A stretch of DNA of 25,070 nucleotides from assembly GCA_964564325.1 (NCBI GenBank), contig CAZMBD010000022.1:1-25070 (forward strand), in the 5' to 3' direction. The notes beneath the pieces were generated by a model. That model saw nothing but the letters and a program-made list of their open reading frames with translations. It searched no databases and had not been told where the DNA came from. Each line of letters starts with the position of its first letter. Within the stretch, counting starts at the first letter, position 1. Position numbers and translations under genes: made by a program. Positions 23,381-25,070 of this stretch are shown piece by piece. The stretch comes from JAAZMA01 sp964564325. Its GTDB lineage: Bacteria; Bacillota; Clostridia; Tissierellales; Tepidimicrobiaceae.

Positions 23381-23489
23381 ATCTTCAGGGTGAGGTGTAA
23401 GTCCTCACCGGTGGTATAGCCTACAAGTCTATTTTGGTTGACTTGGTGAAATTCCAAGTCCGACAGTTAAAGTCTGGATGGAAGAAGAT
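23381..23489 (+). ncRNA. FMN riboswitch (RFN element)
   Basis: The region carries the hallmark segments of the FMN aptamer in order: ATCTTCAGGG at the 5' end, TCCTCACCGGTGGTATAG, TTGGTGAAATTCCAAGTC, CGACAGTTAAAGTCTGGATG and a closing GAAGAAGAT that pairs with the 5' ATCTTC (P1). It senses FMN and normally controls riboflavin synthesis or uptake genes such as ribDEAH or ribU. No such gene lies downstream in this window; an IS transposase on the other strand does. Confidence 0.96.
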
Positions 23490-23521
23490 AATACTTAATT
23501 TATTAAATTAGGTAGATTTCG

Positions 23522-23551
23522 CCCCGAAAGTAATTTCGGGGTTAACTTTTT
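23522..23551 (+). terminator. Riboswitch expression-platform terminator
   Basis: CCCCGAAA and TTTCGGGG form a perfect eight-base stem with a GTAA loop, followed by TTAACTTTTT. Its place 32 bases after the aptamer suits an FMN-induced terminator. Confidence 0.8.
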
Positions 23552-23592
23552 ACCAAAATGACCTTCTAATAAGCCCTAAAGAAATAATTCTA

Positions 23593-25070
23593 GGTAGTGT
23601 CAAAAGAGATATGAAAATAAATAGATAATAAAAAAATGCTTTTGATATGTTTTAGCGAAGCTTTAATTTAATTATATACCAAAAAAGGGCATAAGTATAG
23701 TGTGGGAATAATAGGTGATCTTTTAAAATTTAGTTTTCAAGGTTCAAATGAAAAGCTAGGCGGCAGCCTCGAAAAAATTTTTTTCTATCTCAATTGCATG
23801 CAATTGAGATAGTTCAATGAGTTTAGCCCATTTAGTAGGCATATTAGAATATCTATCTAACTCTTTTAAATGTATAGGAACTCTATTTTCAATAGCAGAA
23901 TGAGGTCTTAAGAAGTTAAACCAGGTAGTAAACAGAGTAACATAGGTAATTGCACCATCGAAGGAACCAAAGCCATTAGTATGCCTATAGCTATCTTTAA
24001 AAGTTCTATTTAAACGTTCTATAAATTGCTTATATGGCCTAAACTCAGCAGAAATTTTATCATCATTAGTCAAGCCAATAACCGTTTGAATATTGAAATC
24101 TATACCATATTCAGAATAAAAATATCTAGCTAATTGATAAATTGGATTACCATCAAATATAAAAGTTAAGTTTTCAGGTATTTTTCTAAAGCAATCAATA
24201 ACAGCCTTTATAGCAGAACAAGCTGAAAAAGTATTCCTATTTTTAGATACTAGATTAGATATAATAATTTTATTAATAGGATCAAGGATAAAGAAGATAT
24301 ATCTCCATTTACCTTTAACTTTAATATAGGTTTCATCACCACATAAAATATCTGATATATTTTTGATTTTATCCTTTGTAAACTCAGACAAATAATAAGC
24401 AGCAGCTTGAGCATAATTAAGTACTGTTTGATGAGAAACACTAATACCGAAAACATCTTTCATTACGCTAGATACCTCTCTTGAAGAGAGACCATAATTA
24501 ACATAGAAAGTTAAAATATATCCTATTGTAGTTAGAGAATTGTGAGCCCTATTAATATCTATTTTAGGCCTATTGGGGGTATTAGAAGCTAAATCCTTTA
24601 GAGTAAAATTAAAGTTTCTATAAATGTATCTTAATTTAAATTGACCAGGTTGTTTATCATATAACTCTCTATCATCAGAAGACATAGAATTAAGGTTTTT
24701 AGTATAATGCTCACAGCTATTATTCTTACACTTGTAGACTGAGAAGTTTGCTCTATCCTTAATTCTTTCTAAGGTATAACCACAATAAGGACATCTAAAA
24801 ATAACAGATCTTTTAGACTTAGAATTAGGAGTAAAAGTACTATGACAAACTTTACAAAGAAGTTGGCCTTTAGAACCATTATTCTCGTAGATATACTCCC
24901 TTGGTGCACTACAATAAGGACATTTAGTAGAAGGTGAAATAGTAGTTTTTTTCCTTCTGTTAATAGGCTTTAAAGGTTTACCATGCTTTTGTTTATGATA
25001 TTCTAAAAGTACCCTAAATTCTAATTGAAAATTCCTCTAGAAGAAATATATAATAACCCTATGATAATTC
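23593..25070 (-). mobile_element. Insertion sequence with an IS6-like DDE transposase (right end outside the window)
   Basis: The element contains one long transposase frame on the minus strand. The left end is placed tentatively at GGTAGTGTCAAAAG (23593-23606), between the riboswitch terminator and the transposase 3' end, because this wording resembles the terminal repeat I recall for this Clostridia element type. The matching inverted repeat would lie beyond 25070 and cannot be checked here. The 23607-23755 stretch between end and gene shows no other gene. Confidence 0.55.
23756..25036 (-). CDS. IS6-like DDE transposase with N-terminal zinc ribbons, start codon missing
   Basis: The open frame runs from an in-frame TAG at 25037-25039 to the stop at 23756, about 426 residues. 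It begins LEFRVLLEYHKQKHGKP and PINRRKKTT, and has four cysteine pairs (at 24911-24922, 24845-24856, 24782-24793 and 24713-24730) forming two zinc ribbons for DNA binding. The catalytic DDE core follows, with Asp in CGDETYIKVKGKWRYIFF, Asp in FIFDGNP and Glu in FIERLNRTFKDSYR. No ATG, GTG or TTG lies between the TAG and the ATG at 24685, and a start at 24685 would remove both zinc ribbons. The copy may therefore be damaged near its start by a nonsense or single-base frameshift change, or it uses an unusual start. Neighbour: it faces the FMN riboswitch. Confidence 0.8.
   Translation of the reverse strand, partial: RNFQLEFRVLLEYHKQKHGKPLKPINRRKKTTISPSTKCPYCSAPREYIYENNGSKGQLLCKVCHSTFTPNSKSKRSVIFRCPYCGYTLERIKDRANFSVYKCKNNSCEHYTKNLNSMSSDDRELYDKQPGQFKLRYIYRNFNFTLKDLASNTPNRPKIDINRAHNSLTTIGYILTFYVNYGLSSREVSSVMKDVFGISVSHQTVLNYAQAAAYYLSEFTKDKIKNISDILCGDETYIKVKGKWRYIFFILDPINKIIISNLVSKNRNTFSACSAIKAVIDCFRKIPENLTFIFDGNPIYQLARYFYSEYGIDFNIQTVIGLTNDDKISAEFRPYKQFIERLNRTFKDSYRHTNGFGSFDGAITYVTLFTTWFNFLRPHSAIENRVPIHLKELDRYSNMPTKWAKLIELSQLHAIEIEKNFFEAAA

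Noticed and set aside
1..25070. CRISPR array, tRNA or rRNA genes
   Set aside because: I saw no regularly spaced direct repeats, no cloverleaf-type GTTCGANNC stretches with matching acceptor stems and no rRNA wording.

Overview
The window is AT-rich DNA with TTG/GTG starts, strong AGGAGG-type ribosome binding sites and an average gene set of a motile, low-GC Gram-positive anaerobe. Protein wording (DUF3798 binding lipoprotein, DUF5317, FlaG-FliD-FliS-FlgN, long-form HPF next to SecA and prfB) suggests a Clostridia/Tissierellia-type Firmicute. That placement is inference; no rRNA or marker tree was available.

Layout. (1) 3-74 is the tail of an unidentified gene, converging through a two-way terminator with a minus-strand ABC importer operon (114-4957): DUF3798 lipoprotein, double ATPase and two permeases, organised like nucleoside/simple-sugar (BMP/Nup) importers. 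A hairpin after the lipoprotein gene and a perfect 11-bp dyad upstream are probable control points. (2) 5239-8747 holds an M3 oligopeptidase, a REP-like repeat, a divergent pair (aromatic-acid-exporter/FUSC-like and TVP38/VTT membrane proteins) with operator-like dyads in both promoters. (3) 8738-11834 is a flagellar cap operon (flaG, fliD, fliS, flgN-like) behind a sigma-D-type promoter, closed by a terminator. (4) 11835-12295 is gene-free and holds a cluster of DnaA-box sequences beside a very AT-rich tract. (5) 12296-17425 holds hpf, a DUF5317 membrane protein, secA and prfB, the last with the classical CTT-TGA-C +1 frameshift. (6) 17498-23301 is a tight same-strand run: tex, a MEDS-type histidine kinase without a partner regulator, an amidohydrolase and an ATP-NAD-kinase/AcoX-like protein. 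(7) 23304-25070 has a second REP-like repeat, a near-consensus promoter, a textbook FMN riboswitch with its terminator, and then an insertion sequence transposase pointing back at it instead of a riboflavin gene.

How it fits together: most of the window is housekeeping (secretion, translation termination, ribosome hibernation, transcription tolerance, motility). The least ordinary items are the DUF3798 importer, the DnaA-box cluster far from any visible dnaA gene, the kinase-amidohydrolase-kinase-like operon of unknown purpose, and the FMN riboswitch whose target seems to have been displaced by an IS element. I found no CRISPR array, tRNA, rRNA, phage or defence island.
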